A stretch of 64,000 nt of DNA from Quillaja saponaria (lineage: Eukaryota > Streptophyta > Magnoliopsida > Fabales > Quillajaceae), in contig CM055613.1 of NCBI GenBank assembly GCA_029379385.1, forward strand, positions 17,998,001 to 18,062,000, in the 5' to 3' direction. The notes beneath the pieces are model-generated. The model searched no databases and was not told the origin of the DNA. It saw only the letters and a list, made by a program, of their open reading frames with translations. How positions within the stretch are numbered: the first letter of the stretch is position 1; the number at the start of each line of letters is the position of its first letter. The position numbers and the translations under genes are program-made. This document shows positions 1-8,529 of the stretch, piece after piece.

Positions 1-730
1 CGAGGTGAATTACTGGTCCACTACACCTAAGACGCCAATTATTTTTTCAAGTGAGTGATCGGCTCATCTTTGTGATGGCCTTATAATTATGGTGTTTTTT
101 AGGCGATCTTATGAATCTTCAATGAATGATTTAATATTTTCAAGACTTGGAATATTTTTGTAGTTGATGAACATGTAATCCAACAATTAAGTAGATATAA
201 ATTAAGTTGAGCATTCGATTCTAGTAGATTTGCATAAAGATATAAATTTGACAAGAGTTTCTATAAGAAAATAGAAGTTTGCAAGTAATTTGTGTAAAAT
301 TTATAAAAATTTTAGGTCATTTAAAGAATTTTAGGGCCTATATGTAATTTTTTAGAATTACTTCGGTCAATTATATGATAATATAAAAGCCTGTAGACTA
401 TTGTGCAATTAGTTTGAATCATTTAGGCAAATAATATAAATGTTAGGGGCATAATCGAAAAATACGAAAGAGTACACAGTAACTCTGTAAATTACTAAAG
501 TTTCTAGCCACTTATGTAATTACCAAGAGATATGAGAGATTATGAAAAATAAATAACATATTGGGCCGAAGTTGTAAATTTATAAAATTTTGGGCCGTAA
601 TGTAAGTATCTGAATCATTTGGACATTTTTCACAAAATATAAAAGTTTTAGGGCAAAATTGTAATAAGATAAACCTGGTTAAGTTGGTTCTAGGCCCGAG
701 TTAGGCTTCTGGGCTGAGATGGAAGCTATT
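1..730. other. AT-rich stretch without a gene, probable retroelement flank
   Basis: No reading frame with coding character is visible. From about 300 to 670 short phrases recur loosely: 'ttagggc', 'gggccgaa', 'gggccgtaatgtaa', each followed by AT-rich runs. This pattern, leading directly into the GC-rich block that follows, looks like the low-complexity part of a plant retroelement. That assignment is inference only. Confidence 0.3.
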
Positions 731-739
731 GAGGCGACC

Positions 740-1620
740 TATACACTGGGCTCGAGCTGGTTCTTGGCGGCCTGTGTTCTGGGCCGAGCTGAACAGGGAA
801 GCGGAGCTTCTGGACTCGTAGGCCTTGATGTACATGGGCGAGCTATGACACTATTGGGGTGATTTGGGCTGAAGTCCAAGCAGATCCGATTTGGGCGTTC
901 TCCTAGATCTGGTGTGAATACCTGCAAGCAGACTACCTGCTGTGGAGGCGGTGATAACTCCAGCAGGATGGCGGTTTTGGCAGAGGTGCTCTTTCCGATC
1001 GAAGCGGTCGGTTGGGATATCTTGGTCGCCGGAACTCAACTGAAAATTGGCCCGCGGGACGCGACGCAAACGATTGGGCAGGAGGTGTGTATCGGCAGTG
1101 GCGACCTGGTGCCTGCGCCTGGTCAGAGGTGTCCTCAGTGGCGACTGGTGCATTCGGCTGGCGAGATGTCTCATCATCTGGGCGATATGCATTCGGCTGT
1201 GCAGGAGGTCTCCTTGGCGGGGCGATTGGTGCCTTCGTCTGGGCAGGTGTTCTCGGCGGGGGCGACCTGCATTTTGGCAAGAGGTCTCCTCGGAGGGGGC
1301 GACCTGGTCCATTCTGCTGGCAAGAGCTCGGCGGGGCGACCTGTGCATTCGGCTGGCGGGATGTCTCATCATCTGGGCAACCTGCATTCGGCTGTGCAGG
1401 AGGTCTCCCAGTCTGTTGCAGCGTGGGGGCACGTGAAAACTCCCATGAGGTAGCGGTTTGGCTAGGGAGTTCCGGAAGGTCTCCATCGATATTTCTGGCG
1501 GGCGTTCAGGTCTCTTGGTTGCTGGAATTTGGGCCAAAATGTGATGGAGAGCTGCTGTCAAAAGAAGACTTGGGCAGTGAAGGAGGTCTGCGAGGTGGGA
1601 GCTTATAATTTTTGGCATGA
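740..1620. repeat. GC-rich internally repeated block, probable non-coding part of an LTR-type element
   Basis: This is a sharply GC-rich island in an otherwise AT-rich window. It is built from repeated phrases such as 'ggcgacctg', 'cattcggctggcg', 'tctcatcatctgggc' and 'caggaggtctcc'. A unit of roughly 65 bases is present at about 1148-1213 and again at about 1342-1408, nearly identical. Open frames exist on both strands and in several phases at once, which is what a stop-poor GC-rich repeat gives, so none is called a gene. The block leads into a segment at 1740-1930 containing 'cacagacggcgccaatgtt', a phrase I associate with plant retroelement repeats. Confidence 0.4.
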
Positions 1621-1739
1621 CATGTACAAAGAAAGGAGGTCTGCAAGTTGGGCATTAAAGTAGTTTGGGAATTTTTGAGTTTGGGATGTTGGCGAGATGA
1701 AGAGCTTAGTGGAATTTTAGTGGAATTTCATATGAATTT

Positions 1740-1935
1740 CTCACAGACGGCGCCAATGTTAATATTAGATTTGTCTGAGGTGGAGGATGTGGTCTGAAAA
1801 CATGTCAGCACTCCGAAGCTCAAGTCAGTATCTAGAGAAATAAGGGAAGAGCTGTAAAGTGTATAGAGATTAACCTTTTATGAGAGTGTGAAAGCTTGTA
1901 TTTGTAGGATCTTTGGTGAGCCTGGACTTATTGGA
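1740..1935. repeat. Conserved retroelement-like segment following the GC-rich block
   Basis: Contains 'cacagacggcgccaatgtt' at about 1743 and the phrase 'ctccgaagctcaagtcagt' near 1811. Combinations of this kind recur in repeat families of many plant genomes. The exact family is not determined. The segment ends where a copy of RPS9 intron sequence begins. Confidence 0.3.
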
Positions 1936-1957
1936 CTGTGTTAATATTTGTATTAAC

Positions 1958-2405
1958 AATGTATGAAAAATGAAAAGAATACAAAACTATTAATATGATG
2001 CTAAATTCCCCAAGAGAAAACGGCTTCCTACAAATCACCCCTAATTTTCTGTTATAGTTACTATTGCACTGAAATGTCAATTTATAATTATGATCTTGTA
2101 AAAATACTACAGAATATAGCCATTTTTCCATATAAAACAGTACTCACTAATTAACTAAAACCTTGCACACTGCTCGTGTCAATGTTCTTTGTATGGCTTC
2201 AGTTTTCATAGCAAGCAAATAAAGCGCCTAATTAAAATCTTAATGACTAAAAGTTAAGATTGTCTAAGCTGAATTTATTACTTTAACTTAAGTTTGTAAT
2301 ATTAATTCTTAAAGTTAAGACTGTCTAAGTTGAATTTATCACTTTAGCTTAAGTTTGTAATATTAAGTCTTTTATCGATAACCAAAATATCATTAACCCA
2401 CAAAA
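1958..2405 (-). repeat. Fragment duplicated from intron 1 of the RPS9 gene
   Basis: This stretch matches the RPS9 intron 1 sequence at about 12630-13060 almost base for base, for example 'gctaaattccccaagagaaa' here and at 12670. It also contains the doubled approximately 63-base unit 'ctgaatttatcactttagct' seen in the real intron. It stops before the region equivalent to exon 1, so it contains no coding sequence. Its left edge falls at nearly the same position as that of the second copy at 6003. Confidence 0.8.
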
Positions 2406-3560
2406 CGGAAGTAATGCAAAACAAGGGCTGGTCTATGACTGGATGGAGGAATGTCCTACGGCTGAAACAACTAACACAAGGCTTCACAAAACTGGGTAGC
2501 ACAAGGGGTGTGAAGAGGAGCTGCTACACAGCTGGAGAAAGGCTGCCATAGCTTGAGGACGAGAGATGGATGAACGGCAGACAAAAAGGTGGCACCAAAT
2601 GCTACACACACAACCAAGAAATATAGTTGGACTTATGGCTTCAAGGGAAAAACAAAAGGGAGTAGTCCACGGCCAAACAGGGCTTGGTTTGCAAAGTTCA
2701 TGTAGAACAAGCAAGATAGCAAAGGAAGGGCACCAAAGTGAATCAAGTTCATACATCAACTAAGGAAAATAACTGGCTGCAAGCTTCACATGAGGCAGAA
2801 CCAAAACAGGGGAGATAGAAAAGAAAAGAAAGCTCGGGAAGAAGGAGGATAACCAGCCAAACAATGAGGAAAATGGAAGAAAATAGGGAAAAGAAAAAGT
2901 AAAAGTAATGAAAAGGTCAAATAGTCAACACTTTAATTAAATTTGTGGTGTATATATAATCTTGATTTATTTATTTATATATATATATATACATATATGT
3001 GTTTATTGAATTTAATTTACTTTATTTATCATTTATTATAATAACAATTTACATACAACAATTTCTAATACGTAACAAAAATATCGGGTTATTATAACAT
3101 GATGGATACAATCATGTATAACACCATCAACTACCCTACCTATTTTAACCTTTTTGTTACTACATTGGAGGATATCCTCCTCTTTTGATGTCCTCCCCTA
3201 TTCCCTCTACTAACGGTCTCGCTCTCCATCCTATTATTTTTCTCGTGTAACATGTACAAATCCTTGATTTTGTAAATCCAAGTCCCTAAACTAACTACTT
3301 CAAATAGATTCTTAACTCTGCCTAAACCCTTCAATTTCTTTATGAGCATATACCAAGCAACCAATTCATAATCCTATCATTGCTCCCAAAAAATATTTAC
3401 AATTAATAATTCATTTTTATACTGACAACTCTTGAATTCTATCAATAATACTGACCCAACATGTGCATATTGGCAGATCAAGGATCCAAAAATCCAATCC
3501 GAAGTCATTGGATCGGGTAAAATGCCATCTCTTTCAGAGGAGTTACCCCTGGGGGTCCCA
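2406..3560. other. Intergenic sequence, no gene identified
   Basis: 2406-2900 is moderately GC-balanced and purine-rich, resembling retroelement LTR or leader sequence, but has no recognisable domain. 2960-3000 is an (AT)n microsatellite. A minus-strand open frame of 74 codons at 3140-3364 shows no motif I recognise. The 3480-3560 stretch just before the dioxygenase fragment may be the decayed start of that gene, but no convincing N-terminus can be read. Confidence 0.3.
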
Positions 3561-3564
3561 TGAT

Positions 3565-3832
3565 GAGCAATTCTCAATAGTTTAGAAAATATCAGAGGCT
3601 TGTGAGGAATTTAGTTTTTTTTCAGGTCATCAACCATGGAGTCCACCAAGAATTATGCCAGAGAATGTTAAAAGCTGCCGTTGAATTCTTTCAATTGCCT
3701 TTTGCAAAAAAAGCAGGATTCTTCACAAAAGATCAATCCAAGAAAGTGAAAATCTTTAACTATTACCTTAAGGTTGAATGCCAAGAAAAAAAGATCACAA
3801 CGTGGAGTGAAATTTTCACTCATCCTAGGTGA
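3565..3832 (+). pseudogene. 2-oxoglutarate/Fe(II)-dependent dioxygenase, N-terminal fragment (broken)
   Basis: The translation contains the DIOX_N-type motif FFQVINHGV, followed by an amphipathic stretch (LCQRMLKAAVEFFQLPFAKK) and a decayed continuation ending in WSEIFTHP. This is the layout of the N-terminal domain of plant 2OG-Fe(II) oxygenases of the flavanone 3-hydroxylase/SRG1-like type, which oxidise small metabolites in the cytosol. Upstream residues E-A-C-E-E-F-S fit the family consensus but lie in another phase: a run of eight T at 3614-3621 has one base too many, putting a frameshift right before FFQV. No start codon, iron-binding HxD..H site or C-terminal RxS motif is present. A separate piece of the same type of gene lies at 4410-4524. 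The exact substrate class is not inferable. Confidence 0.75.
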
Positions 3833-3839
3833 TAGGCCT

Positions 3840-4409
3840 AGTCTTTATTTGCATTCAAATTACTATTCACCACCCTTAATGTACTCCAGCAATTTGAAGG
3901 CAGGGGCGAAGCCAGGTGAGCTCTAGTGGGGTCATTTTTAAAATAACTGTTTTTTACATAGTAAATAATTATACATTTGAAAAAAAGTATTGGAAAAATT
4001 AAAAACAGACCCCATTAAATTTAAGAAACTACATATTCACCTTATTAATTTTTAACAAAGTAAATGAAGATATTAAAATAATATTATATGTTTGATAGTA
4101 AAATTAAAATTTTCAAGTCCTTAACAATTTTTAAACATTTATTTATTTAGAGTTTAACATTTTAAAGTGGTTTCTAATAGTTTCTTTCTAATTATAAATC
4201 AAAATAAGTGTTTCATCACTAAACTTTAATTTCTTTTATATTTGAAGATAATATACAAATTACGTGTTGATAAAATACTTAACGATATATGATTTAATTC
4301 ACGCATATAATTTTTGTTTATAAAAATTTATCAATGACTTTAAAATTAATTAGTTATAATGCTTGAATTTAAATTATTTTTTTTTAATATATTGACCCCA
4401 ATCACAAAG
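3840..4409 (+). other. AT-rich spacer between dioxygenase fragments
   Basis: Strongly AT-rich sequence without open frames, probably a decayed intron or insertion between the two dioxygenase pieces. From 4057 onward it is duplicated at 6754, with only scattered differences. Confidence 0.4.
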
Positions 4410-4524
4410 TTTCCTGCCACAATTTGATGAAGTGGCTGGCCTACGAGTGATCAAAGATGGGAAATGGGTGCCAGTTGAACCTGTTCCTGGTGCATTTGTC
4501 ATCAATTTGGCCAGTCAGATTCAA
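4410..4524 (+). pseudogene. 2-oxoglutarate/Fe(II)-dependent dioxygenase, internal exon fragment (copy 1)
   Basis: Reads F-D-E-V-A-G-L-R-V-I-K-D-G-K-W-V-P-V, then E-P-V-P-G-A-F-V-I-N-L and a final Q-I-Q directly before a GT donor at 4525. This is the conserved core segment that follows the HxD iron ligand in plant 2OG-Fe(II) oxygenases ('GLQV.KDGKW..V.P.P.A.V.N.GD'). The HxD motif itself is missing just upstream, and the final exon carrying the second histidine and the RxS 2-oxoglutarate site was not found downstream. The fragment is on the same strand and about 600 bases after the N-terminal fragment, so both may derive from one gene. It cannot make an active enzyme as it stands. Confidence 0.75.
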
Positions 4525-5226
4525 GTAACCACAATAACTTGAAAACATTATATACACACACAGTTTGGCATGCTCTGTTTTACTTAGTTCTTCATGAAGT
4601 TAATGGCATGCTCTGTTTCTTGTTCAATTAACAAAGTGAACAATAAATAAAAGTTAAAAAAAAAAAAAAAAAAAGCCAATGGGACTTGTAAATTGTAGTA
4701 AAACACATAATTGTGAAATTATCTTTTTCATGATTTTCTAGTGCTTCACTAAATTTATTCATCTTATAGGTTTAGAACAATTATAGTTGGTTGATTTACA
4801 GTTTTTGTCCTTAATATTTGTTTATTATTCTTTGGTATGATTTGAGGTTAGTATGAAATGATTGAGCTTTGTCTTGTCTTGATTTTCGTACTGGTCATAA
4901 TTCGAGATTCGAATCGTCACAAATAATTTACAATTTTTTTGCAAGTTTATAACTATGACTTGGTAAAGATACATACAAGGAATGGTGGAAATTATGTGAC
5001 AGAGACGAAATCATTTATTTCATTACAAAAATAAAGACCATTCAAATTGACAAGATCACAAAGATCTAGAGCACTCAATGACCACCCAAAGAAAAGAAAA
5101 TACACCCACACCAAACTCAAGGTCTAGAAATACAAGCACAACAAATTAATGACATCTCATACATAAGAGACCAAGATTCATGATCATAATTAACTCATAC
5201 TTATTTATTGATGATGATGATGAAGG
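4525..5226. other. Non-coding spacer between dioxygenase fragment and unknown gene
   Basis: AT-rich, with an 18-base poly(A) at 4657-4674 and an imperfect repeat of 'ggcatgctctgtttt'. No coding features are visible. The last 200 bases would be the 3' untranslated region of the minus-strand gene that ends at 5227. Confidence 0.4.
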
Positions 5227-5628
5227 CTATCCAAATAGTTCTCCACCTTTCCGGCATTTGCGAGTGATACTATAAATTTCATATCCATTAGGCCCAATAG
5301 TAAGGGTTAGTTTTTCAGATGTACAGCCTCCGGCAGGCGGAAAATCTCGGATATCTTCACTAATTCCTCCTGTGTAAAAGGATGCTAACCAATCTCCACC
5401 AAGATCTTTGATTTCAATCTTCTTTTGTTCCTTGTAAAGTTCATTGTAATAAGTAATCTCGTACTTCCTAGCATGGCTATAATATGGGATATAACCTTTG
5501 CAGTTGTTGCTTTCTTCTTCTCCTGCTGATATGTCTCCTGATATATCCCCATGTGGATTGTAGAAAGTCACTTTGCTGTTTGTTTTGTTGATGATTTTAC
5601 TAATGTAAATCCACCCATAACTAGCCAT
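5227..5628 (-). CDS. Unrecognised small protein, copy 1 (133 residues)
   Basis: I do not recognise this family. Starting at the ATG at 5628, which sits in a good plant context (aATGGCt), the protein has 133 residues and no intron. It opens MASYGWIYISKIINKT and is rich in Tyr, Lys, Glu and Gly. Three Cys are spread along it, at about residues 40, 97 and 124. There is no signal peptide or membrane segment. Alternating polar and hydrophobic residues suggest a beta-rich fold, but that is a guess. The end is basic: CRKGGELFG. A frame extends upstream of the ATG without another ATG. Compared with copy 2 at 7912-8415 it lacks a 34-residue segment right after the first two residues, from an in-frame 102-base deletion. 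A TATA box lies 76 bases upstream. The pair of conserved frames supports a real gene; expression is unknown. Confidence 0.65.
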   Translation of the reverse strand: MASYGWIYISKIINKTNSKVTFYNPHGDISGDISAGEEESNNCKGYIPYYSHARKYEITYYNELYKEQKKIEIKDLGGDWLASFYTGGISEDIRDFPPAGGCTSEKLTLTIGPNGYEIYSITRKCRKGGELFG

Positions 5629-5703
5629 TAATGAAGGTGAAGCAAGGTCTGCCAATATTGATGACTGGTTTCTATTGTAGGAAAACTGTTACAGATGTAC
5701 ATA

Positions 5704-5713
5704 ATATATATAG
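5704..5713 (-). promoter_or_regulatory. TATA box of unknown gene copy 1
   Basis: On the minus strand the sequence reads ctatatatat, 76 bases before the start codon at 5628. The same element in the same place precedes copy 2. Confidence 0.5.
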
Positions 5714-5744
5714 GAAGGTGTTAGTTATGATTTAAAATTACATA

Positions 5745-6001
5745 AAATTAAGTGAAGATTCTAAGAAATACCCTCTATCATCATCTTCATCATTCATGCC
5801 TATGCTTGTCGCTTGATCCTTCCCATTGGCAATATTTAATCATTACTTATATATATATAATTGACCAAGACTGGCAAAGGATGTATATGAACACCAATTA
5901 GCTTTATCATAAAATTAAGGGAAGGTTCTAAGAAATACCCTACATCATCATCTTCATCGTTATATGTTCGCTTGATCTTTCCCATTGGCAATATTTAATT
6001 A
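5745..6001. repeat. Promoter-side 165-base repeat, 1.5 units
   Basis: Two starts of the unit are seen: 'aagtgaagattctaagaaat' near 5750 and 'aagggaaggttctaagaaat' near 5917. The unit includes 'catcatcttcatc' and a W-box core TTGACC at 5861-5866. The array is cut short here, against about six units in the other copy at 8530-9690. Confidence 0.75.
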
Positions 6002-6002
6002 C

Positions 6003-6733
6003 GACATGAAAAATAAAAAGACGAACAAAAATATTAATAGGATGCTAAATTCTCCCAGAGAAAACGGTCTCCTACAAATCAACCTTAATTTTCTGTTATA
6101 GTTACTACTGCACTGAAAAATGTCAATTTATAATTATGATCCTGTACAAGTACTACAGAATATAGCTACTTTTCCATATAAAACACTCACTGATTAACTA
6201 AAAACTTGCACAATGCTCGTGTCAATGTTCATTGTATGGCTTCAGCTTTCATGGCAAGCAAACAAAGCGCCCAATTAAAATCTTAATGACTAAAAGATTA
6301 ATTCTTTTATAGATAACCAATACATCATAAACCCACAAAGATTAATTTTTTCAGTAAAATTTTCCTACAACCCAAAAAGGAAGTCAAACTTCAATTTTAT
6401 TTTATTTTATTTAATTTTTTCCCATAACCCCAAAGCAGACTATATAGACAGCTGAAATAAACAGCAAACGGATCGCGTATGTTAATAGATAATTCAACGA
6501 AGATAGAGAGCTTACAGTTGCGGTAAAATGATACGTGCACCACGGCTCTTCTCTCTGACGGAGCTTTCTGTCTCTCTCGTCCTCTATGTATCGACTGGGG
6601 AAGCAAGCTGCTCCTGCGCCGCCATTTCGTTTTTAACTTCTAAGGGAGACCTAAACCCTAATCCTGGAATAGCGAATTGTGTTGCCAACTGGACTTAAAG
6701 TTTAAGGCCTAACTAGCAGCCCATAATGAAGTT
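6003..6733 (-). pseudogene. Partial RPS9 duplicate: promoter, 5' leader, exon 1 and part of intron 1
   Basis: This copy matches 12632-13492 closely, from inside intron 1 through exon 1, the 5' leader and the telo-box. Exon 1 would encode V-H-V-S-F-Y-R-N and ends at an intact GTAAGC donor. The initiator is GTG instead of ATG (6541-6543 on the plus strand reads cac where the real gene has cat). Exons 2 and 3 are absent. Relative to the real intron, one of the two approximately 63-base internal units and neighbouring bases are missing near 6290. A short upstream open frame in the leader keeps its ATG. The fragment cannot make S9 protein, but it retains a ribosomal-protein-type promoter and could start transcription towards block A1. 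Confidence 0.85.
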
Positions 6734-6753
6734 TAAGGCCGAACTGGACTTAC
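6734..6753. other. Junction with templated filler DNA
   Basis: Between the end of RPS9 homology ('cccataatgaag', about 6733) and the start of block A2 (6754) lie about 20 bases, 'tttaaggccgaactggactt'. They repeat, in changed order, words found about 40 bases earlier ('aactggacttaaagtttaaggcc'). Such filler is typical of end joining with template switching. Confidence 0.6.
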
Positions 6754-7107
6754 CAAAGTAAATGAAGTTATTAAAATAATATTATATGTTTGATAGTAAA
6801 ATTAAATTTTGCAAGTCCTTAACAATTTTTAAACATTTATTTATTTAGAGTTTAACATTTTAAAGTGGTTTCTAATAGTTTCTTTCTAATTATAAATCAA
6901 AATAATTGTGTCATCACTAAACTTTAATTTCTTTCATATTTAAAGATAATATACAAATTACGTGTTGATAAAATACTTAACCATATATGATTTAATTCAC
7001 GCATATAATTTTTGTTTATAAAAATGTATCAATGACTTTAAATTAATTAGTTATAATGCCTGAATTAAAAAAAAAAAACATTTAATATATTGACCCCAAT
7101 CACAAAG

Positions 7108-7222
7108 TTTCCTGTCACAATTTGATGAAGTGACTGGCCTACGAGTGATCAAAGATGGGAAATGGGTGCCAGTTGAACCTGTTCCTGGTTTATTTGTCAT
7201 CAATTTGGCCAGTCAGATTCAA
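7108..7222 (+). pseudogene. 2-oxoglutarate/Fe(II)-dependent dioxygenase, internal exon fragment (copy 2)
   Basis: Duplicate of the fragment at 4410-4524, with the same core V-I-K-D-G-K-W-V-P-V and the same GT donor at 7223. It differs at a few residues, including Ala to Thr in 'EVAGL' and Ala to Leu in 'PGAF'. As in copy 1, the iron ligands and the 2-oxoglutarate-binding RxS are absent. The duplicated N-terminal part (3565-3832) is missing here because the duplication begins after it. Confidence 0.75.
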
Positions 7223-7911
7223 GTAACCACAATAACTTGAAAACATTATATACACACACAGTTTGGCATGCTCTGTTTTACTTAGTTCTTCATGAAGTTA
7301 ATGGCATGCTCTGTTTCTTGTTCAATTAACAAAGTGAACAATAAATAAAAGTTAAAAAAAAAAAAGCCAATGGGACTTGTAAATTGTAGTAAAACACATA
7401 ATTGTGAAATTATCTTTTTCATGATTTTCTAATGCTCCACTAAATTTATTCATCTTATAGGTTTAGAACAATTATAGTTGGTTGATTTATAGTTTTTGTC
7501 CTTAATATTTATTTATTATTCTTTGGTATGATTTGAGGTTAGTATGAAATGATTGAGCTTTGTCTTGTCTTGATTTTCATACTAGTCATAATTCGAGATT
7601 CGTCACAAATAACTTACGATTTTTTTGCAAGTTTATAACTATGACTTGGTAAAGATAAATACAAGGAATGGTAGAAATTATATGAGAGAGATGAAATCAT
7701 TTATTTCATTACTAAAATAAAAACATTCAAATTGACAAGATCACAAAGATCTAGAGCACTCAATGACCACCCAAAGAAAAGAAAATACACCCACACCAAA
7801 CTCAAGGACTAGAAATACAAGCACAACAAATTAATGACATCTCATACCTAAGAGACCAAGATTCATGATCATAATTAACTCATACTTATTTATTGATGAT
7901 GATGATGAAGG

Positions 7912-8415
7912 CTATCCAAATAGTTCTCCACCTTTCCGGCATTTGCGAGTGTTACTGTAAATTTGATATCCATTAGGCCAAATAGTAAGGGTTAGTTTTT
8001 CGGATGTACAGCCTTCAGCAGGCAGAAAATCTCGGATATCTTCCCCAATTCCTCCTGTGTAAAAGGATGCTAACCAATCTCCACCAAGATCTTTGATTTC
8101 AATCTTCTTTTGTTCCTTGTAAAGTTCATTGTAATAAGTAATCTCGTACTTCCTAGCATGGCTATAATATGGGATATAACCTTTGCAGTTGTTGCTTTCT
8201 TCTTCTCCTGCTGATATGTCTCCTGATATATCCCCATATGGATTGTAGAAAGTAACTTTGCTGTTTGTTTTGTTGATGATTTTACTAATGTAAATCCACC
8301 CATAACTGGAATTTGATGCTTTTAGCTTCTCATCGGATTGATCACCCTCCATGAACTGGAGGCGTTTGATTTCATCATCTACCTTTTTGTCATTTTGCAG
8401 AGGAACTGCAGCCAT
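7912..8415 (-). CDS. Unrecognised small protein, copy 2 (167 residues, longer form)
   Basis: Same family as copy 1, also single-exon, starting at the ATG at 8415 in aATGGCTGC context. The protein opens MAAVPLQNDKKVDDEIKRLQ. This first part of about 36 residues is charged and probably helical or disordered (VDDEIKRLQFMEGDQSDEKL) and is the segment absent from copy 1. The Tyr-rich domain follows from SYGWIYISKI. Cys occur at about 74, 131 and 158. There is no signal peptide or membrane helix. Over the shared 131 residues the copies differ at seven positions, six of them in the last 47 residues. No known domain is recognised, so no function is proposed. The preserved frame in both copies, a TATA box 76 bases upstream and a repeat-rich upstream region argue that it is a genuine gene. 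An upstream in-frame extension exists but lacks an ATG. Confidence 0.7.
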   Translation of the reverse strand: MAAVPLQNDKKVDDEIKRLQFMEGDQSDEKLKASNSSYGWIYISKIINKTNSKVTFYNPYGDISGDISAGEEESNNCKGYIPYYSHARKYEITYYNELYKEQKKIEIKDLGGDWLASFYTGGIGEDIRDFLPAEGCTSEKLTLTIWPNGYQIYSNTRKCRKGGELFG

Positions 8416-8490
8416 TAATGAAGGTGAAGCAAGGTCTGCCAATATTGATGACTGGTTTCTATTGTAGGAAAACTGTTACATATGTACATA

Positions 8491-8500
8491 ATATATATAG
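8491..8500 (-). promoter_or_regulatory. TATA box of unknown gene copy 2
   Basis: Reads ctatatatat on the minus strand, 76 bases before the ATG at 8415. The position is the same as in copy 1, which supports the start codon choice. Confidence 0.55.
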
Positions 8501-8529
8501 GAAGGTGTTAGCTATAATTTAAAATTACA

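Larger units (their letters stand above)
4057..6001. repeat. Segmental duplication, left copy (block A1)
   Basis: This block is repeated in the same orientation at about 6754-8790. It carries, in order, an AT-rich spacer, a dioxygenase exon fragment, a poly(A) tract (4657-4674, shorter in the other copy), the unrecognised minus-strand gene and its promoter, and one and a half units of the 165-base promoter repeat. It ends inside a repeat unit, where it is joined to RPS9 intron sequence. Most stretches differ by only a few percent, so the duplication is fairly recent. Confidence 0.85.

Noticed and set aside
851..1618. 255-codon minus-strand frame, and overlapping plus-strand frames of 179 and 198 codons
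   Set aside because: They arise together in a stop-poor GC-rich internally repeated block and have Arg/Pro/Ser- or Gly/Trp-biased translations without any domain.
8070..8303. 77-codon minus-strand frame
   Set aside because: Alternative-phase shadow inside the unknown gene copy 2.
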